From Cordylochernes scorpioides (Eukaryota > Arthropoda > Arachnida > Pseudoscorpiones > Chernetidae), in the NCBI GenBank assembly GCA_030710605.1, contig CP092872.1, forward strand, positions 5,196,019 to 5,260,018: a DNA stretch of 64,000 nucleotides, given 5' to 3'. Position numbers and translations under genes: made by a program. The notes under the pieces were generated by a model, which was given only the letters and a program-made list of their open reading frames with translations, made no database searches and was not told the origin of the DNA. Positions 1 through 10,730 of this stretch are shown in pieces; within the stretch, counting starts at the first letter, position 1, and every line of letters begins with the position of its first letter.

Positions 1-112
1 AAATTTATTTTCAAAGAGAAATAGCGACATTTCTAACTTTGAGGATGAGGTATGGAAAGGTGAAACATGAAGAGTAATGGCGAACGGAAAAATAAAAAGT
101 GTCCAGGGGCGG
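1..112 (-). repeat. Inverted SINE-A body fragment
   Basis: Near-perfect inverted copy of 277-388, the body of the SINE-A at 217-436. Together the two form a hairpin with arms of about 112 bp around the tRNA-like head. The window starts inside this repeat, so its true left end is not visible. Confidence 0.75.
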
Positions 113-216
113 GAACATTCGCGGTATAATTTCAATTTTCGTTTTACAATCATCAGCCGCGTTATATTGTATTTTAAATGTTACTTTAAGTATTAGTTAC
201 GAACGGAAAAATACGT

Positions 217-436
217 CCAGGGTAGCCGAGTGGACAAGGCACCTGCCCGGTAAGCAGAAGGGTGTGGTTTCGATTTTCGCCCCTGGACACTTTTTATTTT
301 TCCGTTCGCCATTACTCTTCATGTTTCACCTTTCCATACCTCATCCTCAAAGTTAGAAATGTCGCTATTTCTCTTTGAAAATAAATTTCGATTTTTATAA
401 AAGAAACATTCGCGGTATAATTTCAATAAGTTATAT
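217..436 (+). mobile_element. SINE-A, tRNA-derived short interspersed element
   Basis: The head (217-290) reads like a tRNA gene: a GTAGCCGAGTGG D-arm/A-box region, an anticodon-like stem CTGC/GCAG, and a degraded B-box around TTTCGATTTTCGCC. It is followed by a unique body with TTTTTATTTTTCCGTTCG and a tail rich in T and A. The same head-body order recurs at 58106-58330 and, inverted, at 59365-59600. The 24150-24345 copy has lost most of its head. SINEs of this type are transcribed by RNA polymerase III from the internal A and B boxes and are moved by a partner LINE, which cannot be assigned here. Confidence 0.75.
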
Positions 437-756
437 ATAAAAAAGTATTTTTTTTTTTAAATATTTTAAAAATTTATTTCGATTATTAAATTTTCTTTCT
501 TTTTAACTACTACTAGTTTGTTAAAAGGTCAACATGGTTCTGTCTTTTATTCTTGTTCTCATCTTAATATCTTTAATTATTCCAATTTTTTCTTATGTTA
601 CGCATATATGACTAGTAACTGCCAAAGCTTAAGCGTGAACTTGTTATAGCCCTTATTGTTTAAAAAACATAATCCTTTTTATTACCTTATTATATTCTTA
701 ATTTAGTTTCCCTTTTACTATCCTTTCTTCTTATTATTTAATTTTTCTTCCATATT
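437..756. other. AT-rich spacer, no gene seen
   Basis: Poly-T and AT-rich sequence with no open frame of note and no recognisable repeat end. Confidence 0.6.
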
Positions 757-1152
757 TAAAAAGCACATGTGCTCGTGGTCAGGTAATGCCTTCTTTATTT
801 TTAATATAAACACCTGACCCACTTGTCTTTTATTTTTTCTATTGTTTTTTCATGTGTTTAGCGTCTTTACGCAAATTTGGCCTTAAATACTCATTTCTTG
901 ATTTCTCAAGAAGCCTCTGGAACCAAAAAACGTTTTGGTTGCAGCGGTTACAGCCTACTCCACGCTGACGAGCGCCAACAACGCAAAACGCGTTCGTGGA
1001 TGGCTTTTCTTGATTTATCAAGAAATTGGGTTGGCCAAATATCACGGAGCAAGCTAAATAAACGTTTAGTTTATTTTTTGCTCCACTATATGGCGCTCTG
1101 CCATCTAAAAAGCACATGTGCTCGTGGTCAGAAGATGCCTTCTTTATTTTTA
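757..1152 (+). mobile_element. Small hammerhead-bearing element with direct end repeats
   Basis: A 47-bp segment at 757-803 (AAAAGCACATGTGCTCGTGG onward, ending near ATGCCTTC) is repeated directly at 1106-1152. Between them lies a unit holding, in order, a hammerhead-like motif (959-1000), the hairpin TTGATTTATCAAG, a GGCCAAATATCACGG block, an AAACGTTTAG block and the hairpin GATGGCGCTCTGCCATC. The same order occurs at 19755-19972 (-), 43665-43880 (-) and 57660-57860 (+), and a diverged version occurs in the 59639-59889 group. The end-unit-end layout is that of a partial head-to-tail dimer, as expected for elements that pass through circular RNA such as retrozymes. No protein is encoded. Confidence 0.55.
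959..1000 (+). ncRNA. Hammerhead ribozyme-like motif, mutated at G12
   Basis: Stem I strand TCCACG (959-964) pairs with CGTGGA (995-1000). The core CTGACGA is at 965-971. Stem II is GCG (972-974) with CGC (982-984). The expected GAAA is AAAA (985-988), so the catalytic G12 is lost. Stem III is the self-complementary ACGCGT (988-993), and T994 would be the cleavage-site base. All helices match a type I hammerhead with a stem III too short to fold alone, which favours dimers. This copy is probably inactive because of the G12 change. Confidence 0.5.
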
Positions 1153-1165
1153 TTATATATATATG

Positions 1166-2052
1166 TATTTTAAAAAATAAGGCCTATTTTGGATTTTAAT
1201 ACAATTATTTATTAATCCGATATTTCGATGGATCAATCTTCCATCTTTTACGAGGTGTTTTGCCGTGAAGAACGCAGCAGGTCGCGTGCCCCAGGTGAGC
1301 CACTAGACGTCTTCCAAGCTTATTGGTCGATAAACCATCTAATATATACATTTTAAACAGAGTAAATATAATCAAATTGAAAATTAAGAGATATCGAATA
1401 AATTAAACAAATAAAATATCATAAAAATCGAAATAACTGCGAAATAAATATACAAATAATAGTAATAAATATCCGATTTAAAAATGAAATATAATAACCA
1501 TGTAAATAACATAATCATCTAGGAGTTTCTAAACTGAGTATATACATCTGGCAAGTCAATCTTTCTATTGATACTATTATATATAGCTTATATAGCTCAT
1601 TAGAAAATAAAAATAGTATCAATAGAAAGATTGACTTGCCAGATGTATATACTCAGTTTAGAAACTCCTAGATGATTATGTTATTTACATGGTTATTATA
1701 TTTCATTTTAAATCGGATATTTATTACTATTATTTGTATATTTATTTCGCAGTTATTTCGATTTTTATGATATTTTATTTGTTTAATTTATTCGATATCT
1801 CTTAATTTTCAATAGTTATTTACATATATCACTTTTTTTCTTTTGATTATATTTACTCTGTTTAAAATGTATATATTAGATGGTTCATCGCCCAATAAGC
1901 TTGGAAGACGTCTAATGGCTCACCTGGGGCACGCGACCTGCTGTGTGCTTCATAACAAAATACCTCGTAAAAGATGGAAGATTGATCCATCGAAATATCG
2001 GATTAATAAATAATTGTATTAAAATCCAAAATAGGCCTTATTTTTTAAAATA
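1166..2052. repeat. Large foldback (inverted-repeat) element
   Basis: The left arm 1166-1578 and right arm 1612-2052 are reverse complements over more than 400 bp, with a 33-bp spacer. The right arm carries an extra stretch of about 30 bp near 1815-1845. There are many mismatches in the outer third but long perfect runs near the centre. No transposase is encoded. The right flank GGATTGCTCTAT (from 2063) also borders other foldbacks near 18430, 20185, 44160 and 54825, suggesting a shared terminal sequence or insertion preference. Confidence 0.8.
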
Positions 2053-2172
2053 TAAATCTATTATGGATTGCTCTATATTCAGAATATGTATGTATTTAGG
2101 TGTAAAAACATTTGATATAATTTTACTTAAAAAGGAAAAATGTAAAATATTTAAAATAAAAAAATATATATA

Positions 2173-2957
2173 TGTGATATCTTGGGACCTCTGGGACCAG
2201 TGTTACCTGATGCTAGACGAACCTCGATGTCAACTCTACCGTGCAGTCGTGGTGGAAGGCGACACAGCTGGGCCAAAGGTGAAATAAACAAACAGAGATT
2301 CCACTAAGAAGCGTCTGACGTCAAGAAGGAATGGGATGAGGAGAGAGGGAGATCTTTAGAGCAAGTGTTACCTTGTTGAGAGCCAAGCGCATACTAACTA
2401 TTCTTGCTTCTCGATTTAACACCAAGACCTGTCTTCTTTCCCATTGGTCGAAAGGTGTCACATGGCCTTTTTCTATTGGTTGACCTATTTAGGTGATGTC
2501 TTCTGATTGGTCTTTGCTACTGCCTTTGACGGAAGATACGTCCGGTCTTGTTCCGGAAATACGGGGCGTTACTCGACTTTTATGGTTTCCGCGGTCACAA
2601 GATACGTCCGGTCCTGTCAAGAAATATTGGCTTAAACTTAGCTCGCAGGGTTTCCGGGGTCAGAAGGTTAACTGTGACTTTATTAATAGTCGGGCTCTCT
2701 TCTAGGCCTACTTCTTAGGTTTGACTTTACTCTCACCTAAGCCTGATTAGTTTTAACCTTAATCTTCTCCTGTTAGTCTCCATTCCTTCTATCTGTACAG
2801 TTGCGATACTTTATTAGATTCTTACGCGGTACAGATTGATGTTAGTTGAGGCTTTCTATGTGCAGTACACAAGAAGTTATATACAGTCATGGGGTGGAAC
2901 ATGTGGTAGTAGATATCTAGACTATTTACAACAATTCCATGGTCTTAAATCATCACA
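2173..2957 (-). repeat. LTR copy (left)
   Basis: 785 bp with short inverted ends TGTGAT/ATCACA. Read on the minus strand it has TATATAA about 80 nt from its start and AATAAA soon after. Three ATTGGT motifs (inverted CCAAT boxes) lie at about 2440-2510. Nearly identical to 7111-7896. Confidence 0.9.
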
Positions 2958-5900
2958 GATGGCCCCGGATGTGAGAGGGTTCATATGGAGGGATTTAAGA
3001 GAGCGGAATAGGAAGACTGTTATTAAGGAAGTAATTTTTAAAAATTAATTGAAATGAGTTGGTATATAACATGGGGTTGAGTTCTGTATATCCATAAGAG
3101 ATAATAAAGCATAAACAACTAATATTAAACATACAAGTAAAAATAAAAATATGAATAAAATATTTAATAGAGAACATATAATGATTATAGGTAAAAATAT
3201 AAATGATTGGATGGGTAAATCATGATCTCTTCGTGATGGGCGTTAGAAAGGGTTGAGGGGTTAGTTATTACTTGGTTGAGGCAATGTCACTTTGACTCAA
3301 GTCCCAAACCATTTAATGTGCACGGCGCGGAAAACCTAGGCCATGTTTCACATGTAAATTTAAGGACCGAAATAAAGTTACAGTACCACAATCGAAAAGT
3401 AAGATAAGGGGGATTGTTATGGGTTTTAGTAATTAGTCGTTAATACGTACGCATGCAGGATAAATGAGGGCGAAGATCAGTGACCAGAAATCAAAGTTTT
3501 AATTGGAGTCATCAGGGGCTTAGCGAGAAAAAGAGTAAAATAAAAAAAAAGATGTGCCAGCGTGTGGCATGAGAGTGCCCTGGAATATAAAAAAAAAAAA
3601 AATACAATTTGCACGTATCCAAGCCAGAAGTAGGGATAGGTAAATCTGGGGGACGGTGTGTCAAGATTGTTAATTACGAAATCAAAGTAGGTCAAGTCTA
3701 GCCTGCGAAGGAGTTAAAAGTTCCTGCGGAAAAGGGTTAGTATTTATTAAGAAGTAACCTTTAAAGTGGTTGTTTAAGAGGTTATTGAAGATTGCCCTGT
3801 TTTTAGATCATGATTTTTAGTTTGATTATAAAAGAATATATCATTGAGATGTGAAATTGCGAAATTAAGGCTTTGCATATAGCGTTAAAGGATTTGAAAA
3901 GTCGAAAATAGAATTGCGAAGTTAAATGCAAAGTAATCTTTAAAAAAAAAGTAAAAATAGTGATGATATGATACAAAGATTAACACACTACAGCAGTATA
4001 TAAGGGGTAATAGAAAGCGAAAATATTAAATGAAAATTAATAATGAGCAATAATATACTCGATAGCATTGATATGGTAGCGGAAGATGAAACAATGTAAA
4101 TAACATCTAATTTATAAAGTGAGAAAAAATATAAAATGACAAAATGCAAATTAGTCATATAAGCATGAAATATAAACTTGAGATTATTAGATATGAAAGA
4201 TAAAATATAAAGTTGATTATAGAATAATCATAAAGCAAAAGTAAATAAGTTTTGGTAAAGAAAAATAAAATAAAATGACAATAATCTAAACTGATTGGTT
4301 GACGTAAAAAAAACAATTATAAGAGCTATATAATGATTATATAAAGAATATTAAAATGAAAAATATAAAAAAAATGTTCATCGTGAAAGAAGAGCAAGTA
4401 AGATTATACATAGAAATTATATATCGTGAAAGAATGGAAAGTTGTAGGCTAAACGTAATGTTCCTGTTTTTTAGGATGGGTGGAGAGAGCTTTAAATTGT
4501 CCTCGATTGATATCTTTGGTCTTGTTGGCCTAAGTTTTTCTAACTTATCGAATTTGTTTTAAGTTTGATGCGACTCGTGGATCACATTGTTTCCAACTGT
4601 GAAACTTACTGGTCCTAATGTTGTCGATTTTTTGTTCCCTGCGCCACGTTTAGGTGAAAACGTGATTCTTCCTAAAGCGGCATTTATTCTGTGTGTGCAG
4701 GAGAAACACGGCGATCTATTCTAACCGATAAAGGGTTGTTGTTGTTGTTGTTTTTTTTTTTTTTTTTTAACATGTGTGGGTGTGTGTGATTTTTAGGTAA
4801 AATGTTGTCCTTGGTTCTAAGTGTCAATGTTAAGTGGACAAGTTAATCGAGGGCGAGAGAATGTTAGTGAACAGATTTGTTAGTAAATGTACGCACTAAT
4901 GTTTAATTTAATAGGTAGCGAAAATCCATTAGAGAGACATCGGGGTGGCGACGGGTCGTAACAAGATGTCGGCTGTTTGTTTGCTCATCTCCCCTCGAAT
5001 TTATTATTAGCGAGTTCCGGCGCTGGCGGGCATATTTATTTGGGTCAGAGGCCCTTTGTGGGGGCAGCTTGCTTGCTGGTTGTCTCCCATCTTTGGAAAC
5101 GCCTGGTTTTCTGATGGCCATGTTTTAGTGACATTGGGTATGTTAATTCGGAATACGCTCGGAGATTTTATTTCTATAATCGTAAACACACAAAAGCGTT
5201 TGATTTGTCACGTTTGGTGACAAGCGTTATGGGATTGACATAGGGAGATACAGTGGTTGTAATTATCCTGTGTGTTCAAGCATTTGTTCGATTTGTGTTT
5301 GTATTTAGAAAATTCGGATATTGTATCTGTTGATATTAAATCGAATGGTTTTTGGCGGACTTAGTAAAAATGTTATTCAATGATATCAGGTTAGAATTGA
5401 GTGAAATTGCGACTATCGACGTGAACAATGTGTGGTTAAATGTGTCACAGGCGTGATGAAGGCGTCTTTTGGCCTGAAGATTGAAAGAGTTTTGTGGTGT
5501 GGCGCTGTGACACGAAGCGAAAAAAATTGTAAATGAAAAGGTGTCACGTGAAGTCTTTGTTTGTACAAAATCCAACCTGTTTTACTAAGAATAACAAATT
5601 TACTAAAGTCATGGGTGCTGGTTGTACGAACATATCGATAATTTTTATATGGTTAGTGGATATGACACGTTTTATGTGAGAAAAAAAATATTGTGTGTGT
5701 TTAGTAGGGCGACGTTCTGAAGCTTGTGTGGCTCGACATTGGGTGTGAAGTCGCGCATTGAAAATTGTTGCCAATTAGAAAAAGTGATGTGAGAAGATGT
5801 TGTTTATTTTGTTGAGAGTGATTTGTCGATATTTAAATATGCATGTAAAAGGAAGGTACGTGAGAGTGTAGCTATTTTGGACTTTAACGATTGGAATAGT

Positions 5901-5995
5901 TTTGGAAGGCTGTGATTTAAGTTACTTCTGTCCAAAGATATGAAAGAAAAGGACATAGGGGCGTTGAAAATGGGATTAGGAGCATTGTAATGAGA
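2958..5995. other. Interior of LTR element, no readable pol
   Basis: AT-rich sequence with a GC-richer patch at about 4570-5200. Minus-strand open stretches near 4903-5121 and 5336-5774 lie where RT and integrase should be, but I cannot match them to any pol motif. A (GTT)n/poly-T run is at about 4737-4768. Confidence 0.6.
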
Positions 5996-6119
5996 TTAAA
6001 TAAGAGTGTTGGTGTTCACCACGTGTGAGCAACCCGTTCCAGGAAGGGAAGATTTAGTAAATGGGACAGTTGTATTAACCTGTCCATGGGACACGTGTTG
6101 CTTGCACGAAGTGAATTGG

Positions 6120-6470
6120 TACAAGGTAGTTGGTAGGGTGACATTATCTTGATACAGGAGTAGCTGAGAACAGTTTATAATTAGTAGTAATCTTTTTATG
6201 GAATTAAGGAATAAAATGCCAAAAGGCAAGGGTGTATCGATGATATGGAATTTTAAATTCCGCGTTATGTTACTTATTTTTAAGATCAAAAAGATATAAT
6301 CTATGGTGACAATATTGTTAGCTATGGCGTTAATAGTTAAGTTAAATGGATGGACAGGTATTTTTCTTTTACAAACTGCTTTCTATTATTTTAAAAGTAT
6401 TCTGCCTAATTATAGCGATAGATGCTCCTGAATCAAGTAGTAGAGTAGGTTTACATTATTGGACAGTGTG
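6120..6470 (-). pseudogene. Retropepsin remnant of the LTR element
   Basis: On the minus strand, LLLDSGAS can be read with the active-site Asp codon at 6432-6434. About 60 codons later, in another frame, comes IIDTPLPFGIL followed by FLNSIK. This corresponds to the C-terminal half of gypsy proteases, where a GILG-x-DFL segment closes the domain. The two halves are separated by stop codons and frameshifts, and GILG-x-DFL has lost residues. It lies just downstream of the gag remnant, in the normal gag-protease order. Confidence 0.65.
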
Positions 6471-6621
6471 TTCAGCTCGAACGAGCAATAGTTCAACAAA
6501 AGTTATGTGAGGAGGAACCTACTGTTGTGTTGCCTTGTATGTCGGAACAGTTCTGGTCTTGTGCCATGGTTGGAGGTTCCTTGGGACAGTCAGAGTTCAT
6601 TGTTTGCGCTGGGCTCGTGGT

Positions 6622-7029
6622 TTAGAGATGGTCGGGGGAGCAGGTAACATACGCTCGCGTGTTGGTAACTCGGAGGGGTGCTTGCAGGAGATTTGGTGGC
6701 TTTCTCAGTCTTGTAGAGTATTGTAGTTGGGCCCGATCTGCTTGGGCGTCGTAGTTGGTGAAGAAGCTCTGCGCCTCGTACAAACCATCGTAGCGATTCC
6801 ACCTCTCGCGATGTCCGGTCACGGCAGAAAGCTGAGGTAGCGTCGTCGTCAACCTCCCTAGGACATCTGACACCGGCGGCGGGGGCGAGACGTCTTCCTG
6901 GCCGGGGGCGATTTCCTGCGTCCTACCGAGGGTGGTTTCTTTCTTCGGAAAAGTGGGGTTTTCGCCACTTTCGTAGTCGGGATCGGTCTTCATGGGCTCC
7001 TTTGAATCCTCCTCTCTTCCCTGTTCCAT
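6622..7029 (-). pseudogene. Gag N-terminal remnant
   Basis: A 135-codon open frame starts 81 nt inside the right LTR on the minus strand. It begins with an acidic, proline-rich segment and continues into RYDGLYEAQSFFTNYDA, which resembles the start of a retrotransposon capsid domain. It stops early. The capsid major homology region and zinc knuckle are missing. Its position between LTR and protease remnant fits gag. Identification rests on context and a short segment, so it is moderate. Confidence 0.55.
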
Positions 7030-7110
7030 CTTTCTGTACAGACAGTGGTCTATTTGCTTACTTGTACCTTGGCGTCCACTATCCTGTCGACTCTTCGGGA
7101 CGGGGGAGTC

Positions 7111-7896
7111 TGTGATATCTTGGGACCTCTGGGACCAGTGTTACCTGATGCTAGACGAACCTCGATGTCAACTCTACCGTGCAGTCGTGGTGGAAGGCGA
7201 CACAGCTGGGCCAAAGGTGAAATAAACAAACAGAGATTCCACTAAGAAGCGTCTGACGTCAAGAAGGAATGGGATGAAGAGAGAGGGAGATCTTTAGAGC
7301 AAGTGTTACCTTGTTGAGAGCCAAGCGCATACTAACTATTCTTGCTTCTCGATTTAACACCAAGACCTGTCTTCTTTCCCATTGGTCGAAAGGTGTCACA
7401 TGGCCTTTTTCTATTGGTTGACCTATTTAGGTGATGTCTTCTGATTGGTCTTTGCTACTGCCTTTGACGGAAGATACGTCCGGTCTTGTTCCGGAAATAC
7501 GGGGCGTTACTCGACTTTTATGGTTTCCGCGGTCACAAGATACGACCGGTCCTGTCAAGAAATATTGGCTTAAACTTAGCTCGCAGGGTTTCCGGGGTCA
7601 GAAGGTTAACTGTGACTTTATTAATAGTCGGGCTCTCTTCTAGGCCTACTTCTTAGGTTTGACTTCTACTCTCACCTAAGCCTGATTAGTTTTAACCTTA
7701 ATCTTCTCCTGTTAGTCTCCATTCCTTCTATCTGTACAGTTGCGATACTTTATTAGATTCTTACGCGGTACAGATTGATGTTAGTTGAGGCTTTCTATGT
7801 GCAGTACACAAGAAGTTATATACAGTCATGGGGTGGAACATGTGGTAGTAGATATCTAGACTATTTACAACAATTCCATGGTCTTAAATCATCACA
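7111..7896 (-). repeat. LTR copy (right)
   Basis: 786 bp, nearly identical to 2173-2957. Examples of differences are gatgaagag versus gatgaggag, gatacgacc versus gatacgtcc, and one inserted base near 7667. On the minus strand this is the upstream LTR for the gag remnant. Confidence 0.9.
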
Positions 7897-8371
7897 TATA
7901 TATATTGCGGCGTTAAAACACAATCCCAGGAAAAACTGCACACCTGGTATTATAATTCAAGAATGTGAAATACGGAGTGTTAATCCATTTGTCACAACTT
8001 CAAATTTTGGATTCCGAAACCAAAACCAAAATAAGACGCAGCCGACAGTTTTAATGAGATTCCTCATTATTTCAGGATTATTGCCAAATTCCATAATTGT
8101 ATTATTGCAATTAAGGTCAATCTTAATTAAAATACTCCTTCCACCAGTTAATTAATTATTTTTACGAGGGTTGTGGAATAATTAATTTAGTTATGCAAAT
8201 CTCTCCTTGTTTCTTTGACGTCCTTTCCTCCATTTTCTTGTAGAGACAAAGAATTTTGTGCTTGGAGAAAGGTTTTATATAGAAACAAATAGAATTTTCC
8301 TGATGAATGAAAGACAGGATAACAACAAAATTTCATCTTTTAATCTTTCAATACTTGAAACTACATATAAA

Positions 8372-8939
8372 AATTGGAACTATTTTAGACTCGTAAGATT
8401 CTTTTTCAAATTAAACAATTTTCTACTGTCCTTACTACAATTATAAATTAATAGAAGGGCCTGACTCATCAGTAATGAACCCTTCAAGCTGTTTCGCAAG
8501 TTTAAACAACTGGGAAGGATTACCAATGATACAAGTCAGGGCCTCCCATTAATTTTTAATTACAGTAGACTCTCCTATAACGCGAGTTTTTATAACGTGT
8601 TTTCTTACAACGCGATAAAAAAAATTGCGACAAATTTATTTATACAACGCGAATTTTCGTATAACACGTTATAAAATAAAATACATTATATTTGTCACTA
8701 ACAATTTACCCTAACAACATTCGCGTTATACAAGTTTCATTTCGTACAACGCGAATTCCTATAACGCGATTTCATACAACACAGAACACATTAATCGCGT
8801 TATAGGAGAGTTTACTGTATAATGAATGTTTCATTTCTACTGTCCTTTGGCAATGGAAAATTGTTAATTTAAAAAGAATCATAGGCGTCCAAAATAGTTT
8901 TAATTTTCTATGACAGATGGCGCGCTAATGCATTATATA
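8372..8939. repeat. Foldback family with ACTGCAAT core, interrupted
   Basis: The left arm (TTAGACTCGTAAGATTC to CTTACTACAAT) and right arm (TTTGGCAATGG to CTATGACAGATGGCGCGC) are degenerate inverted copies. The family recurs at 29634-29760, 38310-38635 and 62278-62545. The right arm is displaced by the MITE at 8573-8817. Confidence 0.6.
8573..8817. mobile_element. Pogo/Tigger-like MITE
   Basis: 245 bp bounded by inverted repeats beginning CAGTAGACTCTCCTATAACG and ending CGTTATAGGAGAGTTTACTG, flanked by TA on both sides. CAG termini and TA duplications are typical of pogo-type members of the Tc1/mariner superfamily. There is no coding sequence. The duplicate region at 62430 lacks it. Confidence 0.85.
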
Positions 8940-8957
8940 AAAATGAAAAAGGCGAAT

Positions 8958-9033
8958 TATATAGCGGGACTCGAACCCGAGTCGTAGCGTTCAAAACCCA
9001 ACGGTTTAGACCATCCTTCCACCGACCCCCTAT
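8958..9033 (-). mobile_element. SINE-B head fragment
   Basis: Only the tRNA-like part is present: GGTCGGTGGAAGGATGGTCT (A-box) to GGTTCGAGTCCCGC (B-box). The ends can pair like an acceptor stem (6 of 7), but the D arm does not close, so it is a tRNA-derived relic and not a tRNA gene. Confidence 0.65.
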
Positions 9034-9299
9034 AAATATTATATAATATATCACAATATATATAAGAAATTCAGTCTAATACAATAGTAGTAGAGCGGTG
9101 TGGAGATTAAATTGGGCAAACCGCTGGAGGGTTCACCATTGAAAGACCATACCTTCCCATATTTTATCCATTACAGTAGATAGAGTCCGTAGAAATTATT
9201 TATTTAATATATTTCGAAAAAGGAATATAGCTTTAACAATTTATTTTTATTTGAAAAATATAGAACACAAAAGTGAAATTATATTGGGATCAGGTGGAT

Positions 9300-9570
9300 A
9301 AATTATGAAAAAGGTGTTTTTCTGGAACGTGCAATTAAAATTTGTTGATGGCTTGCGCCATCTATCGGAATAAATATCAACTAATCGTTGATTTTTCAAT
9401 TATTCCGGGAATTGGCCAAATATTTCATTCCTTATTAGTTAAGAAAATCTAACCTTGTATGCAATTCGAGCTGTTAACCCTCATCAGCGTGGTGCAAGCT
9501 GATATGATTAGTTGATATTTATTCTGAGAGATGGCGCAAACTATCATCAATCTTTATTTTCACGATCAGT
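9300..9570 (-). mobile_element. Hammerhead-bearing small repeat, degraded
   Basis: Minus strand: CTGATGA (9481-9487), stem II GGG/CTC, then GAAT in place of GAAA, then TGCATA. It is followed by a degraded TTGAT/ATCAAG hairpin, TTTGGCCAATT and GATGGCGCAAGCCATC. Same architecture as 63235-63510. Confidence 0.5.
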
Positions 9571-9734
9571 AGATGCCTTTTTCTTAATTTATTTTTAGTT
9601 TTCAGCGATAAATGACACCAATTTGAATATGCTATTTGATAATTTTAGTAAATTACCGAAGTAGTTTTTCATGCCAGGAAATATATAAGAGGAATGGCTA
9701 AATCGTATCTATTGTGGAAGATTGAAGGTAGTTT

Positions 9735-9930
9735 GGGCTGTCCCAGAAACAGAACTATATGGAAGTCTAACGGCTGTAAACATGTTCGGCCATATTTTCC
9801 CACCCCGAAAGGGATTCACCACCGCAATGCTACAGTATTGTTATAGACAACTGAAACTAATATCCAATTCAAACCCACACACACAATTTAAGCATACCAA
9901 GTCTGTGAATATTTGTTCGTTTCAGAATAT
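9735..9930. other. Strongly conserved block in the duplicated segment
   Basis: About 190 bp almost identical to 63655-63850 although the sequences on both sides have diverged visibly. A plus-strand frame is open through it in both copies (GHIFPPRKGFTTAM within it). I do not recognise a product. It may be the core of a younger repeat or a constrained sequence. Confidence 0.4.
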
Positions 9931-10255
9931 ATATTTTTTACACACATACAGCTGTATTAAGACCACAGGTCTTATACAGATCCATCACAGGAAGAAAGCA
10001 TAGATGGAGCTCCTATATTCCAGACAGCTAAGAGCATAACAAGCTCCAGTTCCGACGCATGTCTAGTGGCCACAGATTCTACCGTGCATAAGTTAGCGTA
10101 TCACTGGAAAGGTTTCAGAATATAAATACAACAACACCTACAATAGACATTATTGGGCACACTTGCCATACAGGATTCTCTCTGTAGAACAAAATAAATA
10201 AATAACAAATTAGCATCATAGTTATATACAAATATTGGGTATTGACCTCAACCAA

Positions 10256-10510
10256 TTATCGAGTTGGATCTGGTATCTGTGCTAAACATTTTGATTGAGC
10301 TGATTTCCAGTATTTATAAAAAGCGAATGCAAAGGGTCTGGATTTTACGACTTTTGCCATTAAAACATAAGGCGAATTGCTATTATAGCCGGTCTCTTGA
10401 CGAAGAATTTCTCTTTCTTCTTCCATTGCCGTACAGTAGAACATGTAGTGTGGGAAATCGAGACTAAATTCACCGTTGCATAAGGTGCATTTTATGGTCT
10501 TAGTTTTCAA
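10256..10510 (-). pseudogene. LINE C-terminal zinc-finger remnant
   Basis: An 84-codon frame with CTLCNGEFSLDFPHYMFYC, a C-x2-C-x8-H-x4-C pattern like the cysteine/histidine motif after the RT of jockey/R1/I-type LINEs. No RT is readable upstream, so this is a 5'-truncated copy. The stop is near 10256. Confidence 0.55.
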
Positions 10511-10730
10511 TAGTGAAACATGATTAATTCTCTGTACTACAAAAAGGCTTCTTACTTGTGCAATGATTCTCTTTAAGTTTCAGAATATAAATAAGACGTA
10601 TAAATAAAGGTCACCTCTTCAGGCAAAGTAGACACTAAAGCTAAGCGACATCTCTTGACCGTCTCCTCAAACTAGCGGACTCAGATAGGTGAAAAATCCA
10701 CAACACCAGCTTTGGCAAACTGAGAAGCGT

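Larger units (their letters stand above)
2173..7896 (-). mobile_element. Gypsy-like LTR retrotransposon with decayed interior
   Basis: Two direct repeats, 2173-2957 and 7111-7896, start TGTGAT and end ATCACA. They differ at only about three positions that I can find, and the flanks share a TATA target duplication (2169-2172, 7897-7900). The 4.15-kb interior holds remnants of gag and retropepsin on the minus strand only. No reverse transcriptase, RNase H or integrase is readable. The tract GGGACGGGGGAG next to 7111 and ATGGCCCCGG next to 2957 look like a polypurine tract and primer site for the plus direction, which conflicts with the coding remnants. I give minus on the protein evidence. Confidence 0.85.
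8013..10080. repeat. Segment duplicated at 61916-64000
   Basis: Begins CGAAACCAAAACCAAAATAA, exactly as the sequence after the N gap, and runs in parallel for about 2 kb. Differences include many substitutions, a MITE present only here (8573-8817), and a SINE-B that is short and inverted here (8958-9033) but long and forward in the other copy. It contains a foldback (8372-8939) and a hammerhead-type element (9300-9570). Confidence 0.8.

Noticed and set aside
217-290. A functional threonine-like tRNA
   Set aside because: The anticodon-like loop lacks T33 and the sequence is the head of a repeated SINE.
1166-2052. Terminal inverted repeats of an autonomous DNA transposon
   Set aside because: Only 33 bp separates the arms, so there is no room for a transposase.
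4903-5189. Integrase or zinc-finger remnant in the LTR element
   Set aside because: Basic, proline-containing peptide with no ordered catalytic or zinc-binding residues that I could place.
8958-9033. A functional tRNA gene
   Set aside because: A-box, B-box and an acceptor-like pairing exist, but the D arm does not form and the same sequence heads the SINE-B copies.
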